A stretch of DNA of 30,174 bases from Lachnospiraceae bacterium (GCA_900768755.1 CAAGDV010000021.1:1-30174); one strand, 5' to 3'. Positions 15,217 to 24,052 are shown, counted from the stretch's first letter. Program-made: numbers and translations. The notes: generated by a model not told the origin, from the sequence alone.

Positions 15217-15906
15217 ATGTACTATACGCAACTCGATAACAAGATATTATCTTTTACATTCTGTCCCAAGGAACCCGGAAGTGCCGTCACGCACCTGATA
15301 GGCATAATCTACTCCGTGCTTCTCACGCCGGTTCTTCTGATTAAGGCGGCGCTTGGCGGTGCCGACATATCCGTGCTAATCGGCTGCAGCGTTTTTATGC
15401 TCAGCATGATTATGCTGTATACGGCAAGCACCGTCTATCACTCCTTTAACTTAAGCCCTGCCGCCAATTCGGTTCTTAAGAAAATCGACCACATGATGAT
15501 TTTTGTACTGATTGCGGGCTCGTACACGCCCATCTGCCTCACGGTGTTGAGAGGAGGCATCGGAACTCCGCTTCTTCTGGCAGTGTGGATTCTGGCACTT
15601 TTGGGGATGTTATTCAAGCTCTGCCGGGTCAACTGCCCCAAATGGCTCTCGTCTGTAATCTACATCGTGCTCGGCTGGTCGTGTGTCGCGGCATTTCCCG
15701 CCCTGTACTCCGGGCTTGCACCCGCAGGATTCTTCTGGCTTCTGGGCGGCGGCATACTCTACACCGTCGGAGGCGTAATATACGCCATGAAATTCCGTAA
15801 GCTCAACGAGCTGTCGCGCAATTTCGGCTCACACGAGATATTTCATGTTTTTGTCATGCTCGGAAATCTCTGCCAGTTCTTCTGCATATTCAAATACTGC
15901 CTGTAA
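15217..15906 (+). CDS. Hemolysin III/YqfA (PAQR-like) membrane protein
   Basis: 229 residues with seven predicted membrane helices, the usual size of the hemolysin III family. Family signatures: AVTHLIG near the N-terminus, STVYHSF (His in helix 2/3), KIDHMMIFVLIAGSYTPICL, and the C-terminal FGSHEIFHVFVMLG with two His that, with the earlier ones, bind metal in PAQR-like proteins. Despite the name, most members are not proven toxins. The start at 15217 is chosen for AAAGGAGAACC; the upstream ATG at 15199 overlaps that site. Controlled by the promoter/operator just upstream and ended by a hairpin at 15942-15983. Confidence 0.92.
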   Translation: MYYTQLDNKILSFTFCPKEPGSAVTHLIGIIYSVLLTPVLLIKAALGGADISVLIGCSVFMLSMIMLYTASTVYHSFNLSPAANSVLKKIDHMMIFVLIAGSYTPICLTVLRGGIGTPLLLAVWILALLGMLFKLCRVNCPKWLSSVIYIVLGWSCVAAFPALYSGLAPAGFFWLLGGGILYTVGGVIYAMKFRKLNELSRNFGSHEIFHVFVMLGNLCQFFCIFKYCL

Positions 15907-15910
15907 ATCG

Positions 15911-15983
15911 GGCAGGCCGGCGCCTGCCAATGTATAATAATGGGTATGGAAAAGCGAATCAGACTGCTCTTCCATACCCTTTT
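15911..15983. terminator. GC hairpin plus convergent terminator
   Basis: GGCAGGC/GCCTGCC (15911-15928) forms a short GC hairpin right after the hemolysin III stop. Then GGGTATGGAA (15942-15951) and TTCCATACCC (15970-15979) form a stem followed by TTTT on the plus strand. It lies between two convergent genes; on the minus strand the tail is only ATTATTATA, so it is a weaker terminator for the GGDEF gene. Confidence 0.75.
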
Positions 15984-15993
15984 GATTATAATG

Positions 15994-18336
15994 TCAGTTA
16001 TTACTCTTAAGCACACCCGCAATTCCGTCCAGGCTTCGCAGATATAGATATATCTCCTGATTGTCATCTCGAAAGTTGACCGACGTAATCATCTCCAGCA
16101 TGACCATGTCCCACTCGCCATCGATAAGCCGCCTGTAGCCGATACTTAATGATTTCTTGCCCTGTGCAAAATATTTGCGCAGATATGAAATGTCGGTCGC
16201 CGCAATGAATGCCGGGAGGTCTTCCCAATGCACCATTCCTGTCCGGGCAAACTCCTGCATCATTTCGGAAAATACAGCCGGATGCGACAGTCCCTCCTGT
16301 CTCTCGGAATCACTTATGCTGATTATCTGATATGTGTCATCCGTCAGATTAACTTTGACTATCTTGATATACAGCGCGCACAGTGCTGTGTTGGCGGCAG
16401 CCTGACCGCGGCGGTCGATGCCCATATTGCAGTAATACGCGGATTTGGACTCATACATCCTTTTGTCGGCTATCTTGGCAATCTCAATAACAGTCTTGTC
16501 CGGGAATTCACTGCCCATGACATATCCTGCAGAAACAGCAAGCTTATCGTTGATAGAACCCGTCCAGGAATCAGTATTCACAATAAAATCATGTCTGATT
16601 TTATTTAAAAGCGCGCCGTCGGCAAAAATAACCGCAACAAACTCATCTCCTCCGGTACGGTATATTTTACCGTAATTACCGAAGCTGAACTGCATGCATT
16701 TTGCAGCGCCCTTAATTAGTTCATCACCCGCATCATGTCCAAGATTATCATTGGCATTCTTTAGCCCGTTGATATCCATTGAAATATATACAAAATTCTC
16801 CGGAATCGGCTCACTCATATATTTTCTCAGGTCTTCCTCGTATGCGCGCCTGTTGAAAAATCCCGTGAGCTCGTCCGTGTTGGACTGAAGGATGAGCTGC
16901 TCCTCGCGGCGTTTCTCCTCGTCCACAACCTGGATTGTGCCGATAACCTTGTACGGCACGCCTTCACCATCCGCCTCAATCGTGATAAAAGAGACTCTAA
17001 TCCAGCCCAATTCCTTTGCCAAAAGGTCCGCTGAAATAATCTTACGATTACGCATTCTCTCCGGAAGAGTTGACAGATCCGTAAACTCCAGCGCGCGCTG
17101 AAGGAACTTGTCTGTCACTTTAGCCTCCATTGTCGAACGAAGCATTCCGGCGGCATCCTTATTGGCACCGACGATTTTACCGTCCTTATCGCTTGCGGAA
17201 TACTCGACCAGCGAGTTGTCCGTGAGCGTAATCAGATACATGTTGTAATATATTCCCGCCATAGACACGGTCACTGCAAAAAGCTCATCCCTCTCTGAAT
17301 TGGCCTTTCTGATTGTAATTCTGGAAGTCCTGTTATTGTGTACCATAATACAGATAAAAAGCACCAGACACGCCGAAAACACCAGTCCGATTGACAGATA
17401 TGTAGCCCTGGTGGTATTTGATTTTGCCTTGGCGATGCTTACGGAAGGAAAAATATGGATTACCTTCCATCCTGTTGAACCAACCGGGCAGCATGCCCCG
17501 ATTGAATCGCCCGCTGTGCCGCCCACGTTAAAAGGCTGACCGTCCGCCCTCTCGATTGCTTCTACAAAAGCCTGCTTGTAATTCTCCTCAACCTCCATGG
17601 TATCGCGGTTAAGCTCCATTCCGGGCGGAAACTGCTCCGTGCTGGACACAATCATGTTGTTCTCATCAATCAGCATTCCCTTAACCTGCTGGTTGTACAG
17701 TTCCGAGATAAGCATATTCTTAATCTCGCCGTTGCCGCCTATAGTTCCCGTTATTACACCTACAATCTCACTGCCAAAATACAGCGGCGTATAGAAATTT
17801 ATAAGCGGCTCGTCAGAATACTTGAGGCTGTAATCAACCCATATTCCCGTCTTGCCCTGCATTCCCTTAATATAGCTCTCCCGCCCGCTGGCGTCAGTGG
17901 ATATTCCGGGTCTTGTCATATCGGCACCATCCGCCCGTATGTAACTCATTGAACTAAACGGCGTCTTATCGATATACTGCTCCAAAACAAGCTTTGGTGC
18001 GATTAATGTGCTGTCCGTCATTGTATTGGCCACAGCCGTCGATGTAACCTGCAGACTGTTGAGCGCATACGCAATGGTATAATCAATCATCTTCGCGGTA
18101 GCCTTTGTGTCATTGCACATTGAGTACTCCGTCTGGCCCACCAGCTGTCTGTCCTGAATCCAGGCATAGCCTATCATCACTGACACCACAACCACAAACG
18201 CTGCCATTGCTACAATTGTCAGTTTTATGTTAATCTTTCCCCGCAGTTTCAAATTCTTTCCCTCTCTGTCAAATTCCCAAAGAAATAACTCATAAATATA
18301 ATCCATTATAATCTTTTCTAACTTCAAAGGCAACAA
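15994..18336 (-). CDS. Membrane diguanylate cyclase (Cache-like sensor, PAS-like, GGDEF, extra C-terminal domain)
   Basis: 780 residues if started at TTG 18336 (GGAG 5 nt upstream); ATG at 18306 is an alternative without a clear binding site. Order: cytoplasmic tail, membrane helix (about 40-60), extracytoplasmic dCache-type domain (about 65-310), second helix (about 325-345), PAS-like region (about 360-500), then GGDEF with intact RTGGDEF (GGDEF at 562-566) and a final domain of about 125 residues, possibly another PAS-like fold. It should make c-di-GMP in response to an outside ligand. I see no RxxD inhibitory site before GGDEF. It lies 37 nt after the kinase-like gene. Confidence 0.9.
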   Translation of the reverse strand: MLPLKLEKIIMDYIYELFLWEFDREGKNLKLRGKINIKLTIVAMAAFVVVVSVMIGYAWIQDRQLVGQTEYSMCNDTKATAKMIDYTIAYALNSLQVTSTAVANTMTDSTLIAPKLVLEQYIDKTPFSSMSYIRADGADMTRPGISTDASGRESYIKGMQGKTGIWVDYSLKYSDEPLINFYTPLYFGSEIVGVITGTIGGNGEIKNMLISELYNQQVKGMLIDENNMIVSSTEQFPPGMELNRDTMEVEENYKQAFVEAIERADGQPFNVGGTAGDSIGACCPVGSTGWKVIHIFPSVSIAKAKSNTTRATYLSIGLVFSACLVLFICIMVHNNRTSRITIRKANSERDELFAVTVSMAGIYYNMYLITLTDNSLVEYSASDKDGKIVGANKDAAGMLRSTMEAKVTDKFLQRALEFTDLSTLPERMRNRKIISADLLAKELGWIRVSFITIEADGEGVPYKVIGTIQVVDEEKRREEQLILQSNTDELTGFFNRRAYEEDLRKYMSEPIPENFVYISMDINGLKNANDNLGHDAGDELIKGAAKCMQFSFGNYGKIYRTGGDEFVAVIFADGALLNKIRHDFIVNTDSWTGSINDKLAVSAGYVMGSEFPDKTVIEIAKIADKRMYESKSAYYCNMGIDRRGQAAANTALCALYIKIVKVNLTDDTYQIISISDSERQEGLSHPAVFSEMMQEFARTGMVHWEDLPAFIAATDISYLRKYFAQGKKSLSIGYRRLIDGEWDMVMLEMITSVNFRDDNQEIYLYLRSLDGIAGVLKSNN

Positions 18337-18373
18337 AAAAACTCCGTATCCGATTACAAATTTTTACAAAAGA

Positions 18374-19141
18374 TCACAAAACCTTCCGAAGTATAATTTC
18401 GGAGCAATCGCCAAAAATCTCCTTGAGTATTCTTTTTTCCAGCCTGACGCGGTGCAGAAGATGACTGACAAGCCCGTCCATGCCCAAAAGGCCGTTGTGC
18501 CGCGCATAGGGCGATTCCTCAAGGTATCGAATCATAAGCGGGAACCACAGCTCGTTGCCGTCCTCATCACTCCGCTCCTTACGGATAACCTCCTCCGCCG
18601 CGCGGACATCGTCTACCTCAAGATATACAATGCGGTACTCCTTCTCGCCAAGTGCTTCCCTGACTTCACGATAAAAATCAACAATCTCCTCATCCGACAT
18701 CTCGAAAAAAAGAATCATATTCTCAATGATATTCTGGAAAATCGAGCACTCAAAGATTGCATTTCCCCCCGAATACCGCCTGAATCTTTGCAGTACTATA
18801 CCGCTGAATTCCTCCCGGTTACGGTTTGCGTTGTATATCTCGTACTGCTCGAGGTCCTTGTGAAATCCGGTAATATCAGTGATAATGCGCGTGTAGCATA
18901 TAACATACATATCGCCCTCCCGCACCGTCTTGTCCTCAATCTCCTGTGCAATTCCTTGGTATCTCTTAAGTATGCCGGCATACTCACTTGCGTTTACATA
19001 CGCGCACCATGCAAGCTCAACGGGCGAGTAGTCGCCCTCCCTGTACACCCTGTAATCCGGCAATTCCTTTGCAAGCCGCTCCACCATGGTGCTTTTGCCA
19101 GCCCCCTGAATTCCTTCGACAAAATAACTTCTGCCTGTCAT
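18374..19141 (-). CDS. P-loop kinase-like NTPase
   Basis: 255 residues starting almost directly with a Walker A, FVEGIQGAGKST (7-18), followed by VERLAKELPDYRVYREGD. The layout recalls thymidylate/deoxynucleoside kinase-like small-molecule kinases with an N-terminal P-loop, but no lid motif is clear enough to name a substrate. The ATG lies 1 nt after the stop of the ABC-F gene (TGA-T-ATG) with GGAGG upstream, so the two are co-translated. This tight pairing with an ABC-F protein suggests a shared stress or drug-response role (inference). Confidence 0.75.
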   Translation of the reverse strand: MTGRSYFVEGIQGAGKSTMVERLAKELPDYRVYREGDYSPVELAWCAYVNASEYAGILKRYQGIAQEIEDKTVREGDMYVICYTRIITDITGFHKDLEQYEIYNANRNREEFSGIVLQRFRRYSGGNAIFECSIFQNIIENMILFFEMSDEEIVDFYREVREALGEKEYRIVYLEVDDVRAAEEVIRKERSDEDGNELWFPLMIRYLEESPYARHNGLLGMDGLVSHLLHRVRLEKRILKEIFGDCSEIILRKVL

Positions 19142-19142
19142 A

Positions 19143-20702
19143 TCAAAAAACCTCCTTCTCCTTCAATGTCAATCCCCTCTCCGTAAGCTCATACACCCTG
19201 TCGCACACCTCGCCGATATATTTTCTGTCGTGCGAGATGCTGATTATAGCACCGGGAAAATCTTTTAGTATCCTCCTGATGACCGGACCTGAGAGCGGCG
19301 AAAAATTTCTTGTCGGCTCATCCAGTATCAGCACATCCGCGCCGCTAAGGCTCATGTGCAGAAGAAGTATTTTCGCCTTCTGCCCGCCCGACAGTTCTCT
19401 GATTGGATGCGACATCTCCTCTGAGGTGTACTTTAACGCTCCGAGGTATGTCCGAATTAAAGTGCGCCGCTCTTTGTCTCCGGAGTTGTCCAGATACTCC
19501 ACGGGCGTCGAATCCATGTCAAGCAGATCCTCGTAATTCTGCGGCATATATTCCGCGCGGATGTCCTTTCTCCCCAAAAGTTCTTCGGCAATCCTCTTAA
19601 TTAAGGTTGTTTTGCCCGCTCCGTTTCTGCCCACAATGCAGATTTTCTCCGGTCCCTTCACCACAAGCTTTATATTGCAGGCAAGAAGCCGCGGTTCACC
19701 TTCACCGCACACCGTAAGCCGGGGAAGCTCAAAATCAATCACTTTCTTTCCCGCCGGGAACGCTCCTCCCCCGCCGTCCAGCTTGAAAAAAATCGCCTCC
19801 TCATACTCCGGCATCGCCGTCATGTTCTCGTCCTCGCGCTCAAACCGCCTCCCCATAGCTTTGACGGTATGCATCTTGTCCTTGAGGTTCTTAGCCACAG
19901 CTGGTGCGCCCCTCGAAACCGTCGCAAGCTCATGCTCGACCCGCTGATATATTCTCGCGTATTTTTCGTCCCGAAGCTTCTTCTGCCTGTTATCGCTCTG
20001 CGCCTGCTGTCTTTGGTAATCTATCCTCTTCTGCCGTTCAGTGACATACTGCCTGTACGGCATCGCTGCCACCGTGTAACGGCTTACGGTCTTGCGTCTT
20101 ACCTGCTCCATGTGAATAACCGTATTTGCCGTATTCTCAATCAGACACTCGTCATGCGATATGAAAAGCACAATATATTTCCAATCACAAATCAGCTTTT
20201 CCAGCATTCTGAGCGTACCGATATCAATGTCGTTGGACGGCTCATCCAAAAGCAGCACGGTCGGCTCCCCCATCAGTATCCTGATAAGCTGCGCCTTGAT
20301 TTTCTCCCCGCCCGACAGGCTCTCCATCATCTGCTCCCGGTAAAAAAAGTCCGTCGCAACGCCAAAATCCTTTGCATACCGCCCAAGTTCCTTTGGCGTC
20401 TGCCCAAAAAACTCCTCCGTCTCCGAAAAAAACTCGTATACCGTCTTCTTTTGGTCCTCCGCCGAAAGCTCCTGCGCAAGATATGCCATCCGCTCCTGCC
20501 TCCCGGAAATGCTCCCTCTCCATTCAGCGTAATCCTCAATAAGTTTCGGATTGTATATCCACTTCATAAGCGTCGATTTGCCGTTGCCCTCCTCGCCGAT
20601 TATGACCGCCTTATCCCCGTAATTGAGGACAAGATCAAGATTCTCCACTATCACCCTAAGGTCCTTCTTGTGGGATATCGTAAGTTCATTTATCTGTAGC
20701 AT
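19143..20702 (-). CDS. ABC-F ATPase, antibiotic-resistance (Lsa/Vga/CplR-like) type
   Basis: 519 residues, two ABC cassettes and no membrane segment. Cassette 1: Walker A GEEGNGKS (36-43), LSGGE (129-133), LLLDEPSND. A charged linker (about 190-300) includes KKLRDEKYARIYQRVEHELATVSRG. Cassette 2: GRNGAGKT (358-365), LSGGQ (437-441), LILDEPTRNFSPLSGPVIR. The DEPTRN[FL]SPLS segment is typical of ribosome-protection ABC-F proteins that rescue ribosomes from lincosamide, pleuromutilin and streptogramin A drugs. The start at 20702 is chosen for GAGGGAGGATAT. Actual drug range is not deducible. A hairpin before the gene may be an attenuator. Confidence 0.9.
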   Translation of the reverse strand: MLQINELTISHKKDLRVIVENLDLVLNYGDKAVIIGEEGNGKSTLMKWIYNPKLIEDYAEWRGSISGRQERMAYLAQELSAEDQKKTVYEFFSETEEFFGQTPKELGRYAKDFGVATDFFYREQMMESLSGGEKIKAQLIRILMGEPTVLLLDEPSNDIDIGTLRMLEKLICDWKYIVLFISHDECLIENTANTVIHMEQVRRKTVSRYTVAAMPYRQYVTERQKRIDYQRQQAQSDNRQKKLRDEKYARIYQRVEHELATVSRGAPAVAKNLKDKMHTVKAMGRRFEREDENMTAMPEYEEAIFFKLDGGGGAFPAGKKVIDFELPRLTVCGEGEPRLLACNIKLVVKGPEKICIVGRNGAGKTTLIKRIAEELLGRKDIRAEYMPQNYEDLLDMDSTPVEYLDNSGDKERRTLIRTYLGALKYTSEEMSHPIRELSGGQKAKILLLHMSLSGADVLILDEPTRNFSPLSGPVIRRILKDFPGAIISISHDRKYIGEVCDRVYELTERGLTLKEKEVF

Positions 20703-20723
20703 ATATCCTCCCTCTGCCACAGC

Positions 20724-20854
20724 AAAACGGGTCTGCCATGCACGCATAACAGACCCGTCAAAGAAATCCCTATATTATCACACAAAAAAATAAGGAATGC
20801 TTCTACCGACAATCCAATTCAAGCGCACACCAACAGACCTGCCATGCAGGCTGT
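20724..20854 (-). promoter_or_regulatory. Possible attenuator leader of the ABC-F gene
   Basis: On the minus strand ACGGGTCTG (20758-20750) pairs with CAGACCCGT (20735-20727), followed by a short TTTT (20724-20727), just before the ribosome binding site. Upstream a second hairpin (20833-20854, CCTGC/GCAGG) holds GGTCTG, which could pair instead with the CAGACC of the terminator arm. Related resistance genes use ribosome-mediated attenuation. No convincing leader peptide was found, and a GATAAT-like -10 between the hairpins would exclude the upstream one from the transcript. Confidence 0.4.
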
Positions 20855-20940
20855 CCAAAAAATGTGTTACTCAAATCAAATTATCTGATAAACATGTCCT
20901 CACCCGACACCAAGCGGTGCCCTTTCTGTCTACTTTCTTA

Positions 20941-21076
20941 TATAATAACATTCCGGAGGAAATATGACAAGAGGCAGATTATGATTATTCCCATATTCCC
21001 GAACATCCCCAACCGCTCCCGCTCTCCGTGGCGGGTTAAACCGGTTCAAAATCAATCCTCTCCAGCATATGTTTAG
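20941..21076 (+). other. Possible small ORFs or gene remnant in a 470-bp intergenic region
   Basis: The stretch 20703-21175 has no clear gene besides the ABC-F leader. TATAAT (20941-20946), CGGAGGAAAT and an ATG at 20964 look like gene-start signals, but the frame closes after six codons (MTRGRL). Its stop overlaps a second ATG (ATGA at 20981) opening a 31-codon Pro-rich frame to 21076. This may be coupled micro-ORFs or the remains of a deleted gene. No -35 was found at the right distance. Confidence 0.25.
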
Positions 21077-21099
21077 ACAGAATCCTGTATGGATTCCGG

Positions 21100-21128
21100 T
21101 TGAAACCTATTTATAATAATGCTAAAAT
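21100..21128 (+). promoter_or_regulatory. Promoter of the triple-repeat lipoprotein gene
   Basis: TTGAAA (21100-21105), a 17-nt spacer and TAAAAT (21123-21128) precede the gene by about 40 nt. The inverted repeat GAATCC/GGATTC (21080-21096) ends 3 nt upstream of the -35. Confidence 0.6.
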
Positions 21129-21175
21129 GAGACAAAATGATATTATGTATAATTTCACAAAGGAGACAAACAAAA

Positions 21176-22987
21176 ATGAATCACAGACAACACAACCATT
21201 TGTCCGGATTGCGCCGTTTGGCAGTTTTGCCTGCACTGTTTATTTTAATTATATGCAGTGTGTGCGGATGTGGCAAGCAGAAATCGACATCCTACAATGA
21301 GCCTGTCTCAAAGGAGACGGAGCCACAGAAGGAGTCCGCGGATAACGGGCAGCAAAATAATACCGGCAACCCTTCCGACGTATCAGCGATTGCCTCAAAT
21401 GACATGCTCAAGATTTATCTTGATTACCAGAACTATTTTATCAACGAAAGCGGCATTATCGATGGAAAATGCTCAGATTTTGAGTACTCATTTATATATC
21501 TTAATGACGATGATGTCCCGGAATTTTTTGTACATTACTGGTCACCTGACACAGGAATGCAGTTTGCGATGATGTATTATGAGAACGGCCGCGTTGTAGA
21601 GGCGGGTGTCGGCAGATACGATACAAGAGCCGGAAACAGCGCAATTGATTATTACGCGGAAGACGGTGTTTTCCGCTATTCACACGGAATGTCGGGTTAC
21701 TGTTTTACTGAAGTGCTCAAATTCAACGGAAGCGAAATTGAACCGCTTCATACTTTTTGCGAAAAGTACGAGGATATAACCAGATATTATGTCGAGGGCA
21801 CAGAGGTTTCGTATGATGTGTATGACAAAGCCAAAAATGATGCTTTTAGCAATGACAAAGCGGCTTCGGTCATCTGGTATCCGTCCTGCGTAAAGGCTTA
21901 CCGCGCGCTTACTCATACCGACAAAGGCAGCAAGATTAAGGATGAGCTTGATTTGTACCTCGCTTTTGAGGAGGCGGCAGAGGACACCTCATCCGATATT
22001 TTGTCATATGCATTTGTATATCTGGACGATGACAGCGTTCCTGAGCTTTGTATCCGGAACAACACGGACACGGATTCCGGAAATACTTTTTTCTATTCGG
22101 ACCAAAAGGTTACTGCCGGACAGTTTTATTTTAATTACTACTATCCCAAGACCGGCAAAGCCTGTCATATATGGCATTACTCTGAAATGGGCGGAATAAG
22201 AATCGGCGACCTGCGTAACCATCAGTGGTCATACACGGATGTCGGAGATATTTGGCTGTCGTCACATGATTCTTACGGAAATCCTGTATATTCTGCCACC
22301 TGGAACGACCTTCCGATAAGCACTTCCCTCTATGAGGAGCTGGCTGAATACAGTTTTGACAGACATAATGCCGTACAGCCGGTGTGGTATCCGACCCTGT
22401 TAGAGGCCTACTGCCGCATAAATACGGATTACGATTCAGAGAGTCTCGCGCTCCATAGTCAGCTGGACGCTATTGCCGCTGCCGACAAGAAGCTTCGACC
22501 GGTCAAAGAAGCATATGAAGCATATGTTATAAGCGAAGAATCCCTCTGCAATGCATATTATAAATATATTTATATAGACGGTGATGATATTCCCGAGCTT
22601 TTTATCAAAAACAAGAGTGACAGATGTTATCTGCTGTTCTATGATAACGACGAGGTTTTGTGCGAAGCCATCCCGATTGCCGCGCATTTTGCCGGCTTCT
22701 CATATATCGAAAAGAGAGGAAAGTATTCTTTTACAAACTACGCATACCCTATCTATGATGTATTAGTATGCAGCTTTGACAAGGGCACAACAGAAACCAA
22801 AAGAGTGGGCAGCTACCGCTATGAAGAGGACGGCACCACAATTTATCATTTCAACGATAAAGAAGTCAGTCAATCCGAATATCTGGAGAAAATGTCCGAT
22901 TATTACGGAGACCCGGCGAATACAAAGTCAATATATGATTATTCAAGCACTCTTAACGATGCCTACACTGCCCTGCTCGTCAAATGA
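21176..22987 (+). CDS. Lipoprotein with three repeats of an acidic DxDD-PE motif
   Basis: 603 residues. N-terminal signal (LRRLAVLPALFILIICSVCGC) with a probable VCG-C lipobox, then a Ser/Glu/Gln linker. Three units of roughly 170-200 residues follow, each with a signature: FIYLNDDDVPEFFV, FVYLDDDSVPELCI, YIYIDGDDIPELFI, preceded by LDxYLxxxxY-like helices. The Asp-rich [YF][IV]Y[LI]xxDD[DSI]VPE loops resemble calcium-binding FG-GAP/EF-like loops, which is inference. I do not recognise a named family. The start is set by AAAGGAGAC upstream of 21176. It stands alone, with its own promoter and a downstream hairpin. Probably displayed on the outer face of the membrane. Confidence 0.87.
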   Translation: MNHRQHNHLSGLRRLAVLPALFILIICSVCGCGKQKSTSYNEPVSKETEPQKESADNGQQNNTGNPSDVSAIASNDMLKIYLDYQNYFINESGIIDGKCSDFEYSFIYLNDDDVPEFFVHYWSPDTGMQFAMMYYENGRVVEAGVGRYDTRAGNSAIDYYAEDGVFRYSHGMSGYCFTEVLKFNGSEIEPLHTFCEKYEDITRYYVEGTEVSYDVYDKAKNDAFSNDKAASVIWYPSCVKAYRALTHTDKGSKIKDELDLYLAFEEAAEDTSSDILSYAFVYLDDDSVPELCIRNNTDTDSGNTFFYSDQKVTAGQFYFNYYYPKTGKACHIWHYSEMGGIRIGDLRNHQWSYTDVGDIWLSSHDSYGNPVYSATWNDLPISTSLYEELAEYSFDRHNAVQPVWYPTLLEAYCRINTDYDSESLALHSQLDAIAAADKKLRPVKEAYEAYVISEESLCNAYYKYIYIDGDDIPELFIKNKSDRCYLLFYDNDEVLCEAIPIAAHFAGFSYIEKRGKYSFTNYAYPIYDVLVCSFDKGTTETKRVGSYRYEEDGTTIYHFNDKEVSQSEYLEKMSDYYGDPANTKSIYDYSSTLNDAYTALLVK

Positions 22988-23016
22988 TAATCTGCATGAT
23001 AATTTTCTATAATCAA

Positions 23017-23046
23017 GTAAAGGACGGGAATTATCCCGTCCTTTAC
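23017..23046. terminator. Hairpin after the triple-repeat lipoprotein gene
   Basis: A perfect 12-bp stem, GTAAAGGACGGG with its complement, and a 6-nt loop (AATTAT) lies 30 nt after the stop. No proper U-tract follows on either strand, so it may be a weak or factor-assisted terminator, or an mRNA end stabiliser between convergent genes. Confidence 0.65.
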
Positions 23047-23131
23047 AATTCATGCTCCGCCTCAACGCACAGATAATAGTTATGTACGACAATTTCAGAT
23101 TGATTCTTCTTTGATATTAGTGACTACTCTT

Positions 23132-24052
23132 TCACGAACCGTTACAACGATAACACATAGCCCAAAGTGTACCGCCGCAACGCGGACACGGAAGACCGCC
23201 TAATCTGCCTTCACCGTTGCAATCCTCGCATACCTGGTATCCGGCGCCGTCTTGGCAACGAACACATCCTGTTTTTCCTTCGCCGTGGCATCTCATGCAT
23301 TTTCCATCGTCCTCGGCGTCATCCAAGCCGGATCCCCCACAGCCGTCACAGGTAATGAAGCCTTCTCCGATGCAAAGGGTGCAGGTTGTTTTTCCTTCGC
23401 CGGTACATTTGCCGCATACGGTCCACGCATTACCGTCTAAGTAGGTGGTTCCGTTACATCCGTCACATATTATGACACCACCTCCGTAACAAAGGTCACA
23501 GGTATCATCATGAACTTCACCCTCCTTAATCTCGGCAACAATAGGTGCATGCCGGAAATCTTCTTCGATTAATGCCTGCTGTACTCCACCCTTTACTTCC
23601 AGAGCCTCATCCAAGAGTTCCTGACCTGAACATTCAGAATCTACGATGGTAAGGGTAACCGGCTTTGCATCCTGCATAAAGCCTGCATCCGTAGCTGCCT
23701 TTACCATTTCTTTTGCAACGTCTTGAATTGCCTTGCCCGCCACCTCGAGTTTACCATAGGCAGTCGCGGCATCGTCATTGTTACATACAATCTCAATAAC
23801 CTTGCCATCCTTGTCTGTAAGTATATCGGCATCCGGGTTAATGGAAACATTGATTCTTGTTGTATAGTTCCTGTCCCCTGTATTGTCCCCTGTATTGTCC
23901 GATGTTGATGATTCGTCCTGCGAGCCCTGTTCCTGCGTCTGCTGTGCAGGTGTTGTTGTGCCTCCGTTATTCGCAGTTTTTTTCTCTGCACAAGCAGTGA
24001 GAGAAGCTGCGAGCATCAAAATAACCAATAAGCCTGATAGTCTACGTTTCAT
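23132..24052 (-). CDS. Secreted lipoprotein: RsgI-like middle domain plus DnaJ-type Cys-rich repeats
   Basis: 306 residues. Lipoprotein signal (MKRRLSGLLVILMLAASLTAC) and a Thr/Gln/Asp linker with NTGD repeated at DNA level. Residues about 70-150 (INVSINPDADILTDKDGK, then GKAIQDVAKEMVKAATDAGF) resemble the extracytoplasmic middle domain of RsgI-type anti-sigma factors. The last 110 residues carry ten CxxC motifs, most as CxxCxGxG, the zinc-binding signature of DnaJ. No J domain is present, and the protein is exported, so it is not a cytosolic chaperone. The start at 24052 is set by TAAGGAGGAATTTT. Its promoter carries the 20-bp box shared with the protease operon. Confidence 0.88.
   Translation of the reverse strand: MKRRLSGLLVILMLAASLTACAEKKTANNGGTTTPAQQTQEQGSQDESSTSDNTGDNTGDRNYTTRINVSINPDADILTDKDGKVIEIVCNNDDAATAYGKLEVAGKAIQDVAKEMVKAATDAGFMQDAKPVTLTIVDSECSGQELLDEALEVKGGVQQALIEEDFRHAPIVAEIKEGEVHDDTCDLCYGGGVIICDGCNGTTYLDGNAWTVCGKCTGEGKTTCTLCIGEGFITCDGCGGSGLDDAEDDGKCMRCHGEGKTGCVRCQDGAGYQVCEDCNGEGRLGGLPCPRCGGTLWAMCYRCNGS

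Noticed and set aside
15217..15906. Hemolysin/virulence toxin
   Set aside because: The hemolysin III name is historical; the sequence shows a PAQR-like seven-helix membrane protein, and toxicity cannot be inferred.
23132..24052. Annotation as DnaJ chaperone
   Set aside because: Only the Cys-rich repeats resemble DnaJ; there is no J domain, and a lipoprotein signal places the protein outside.
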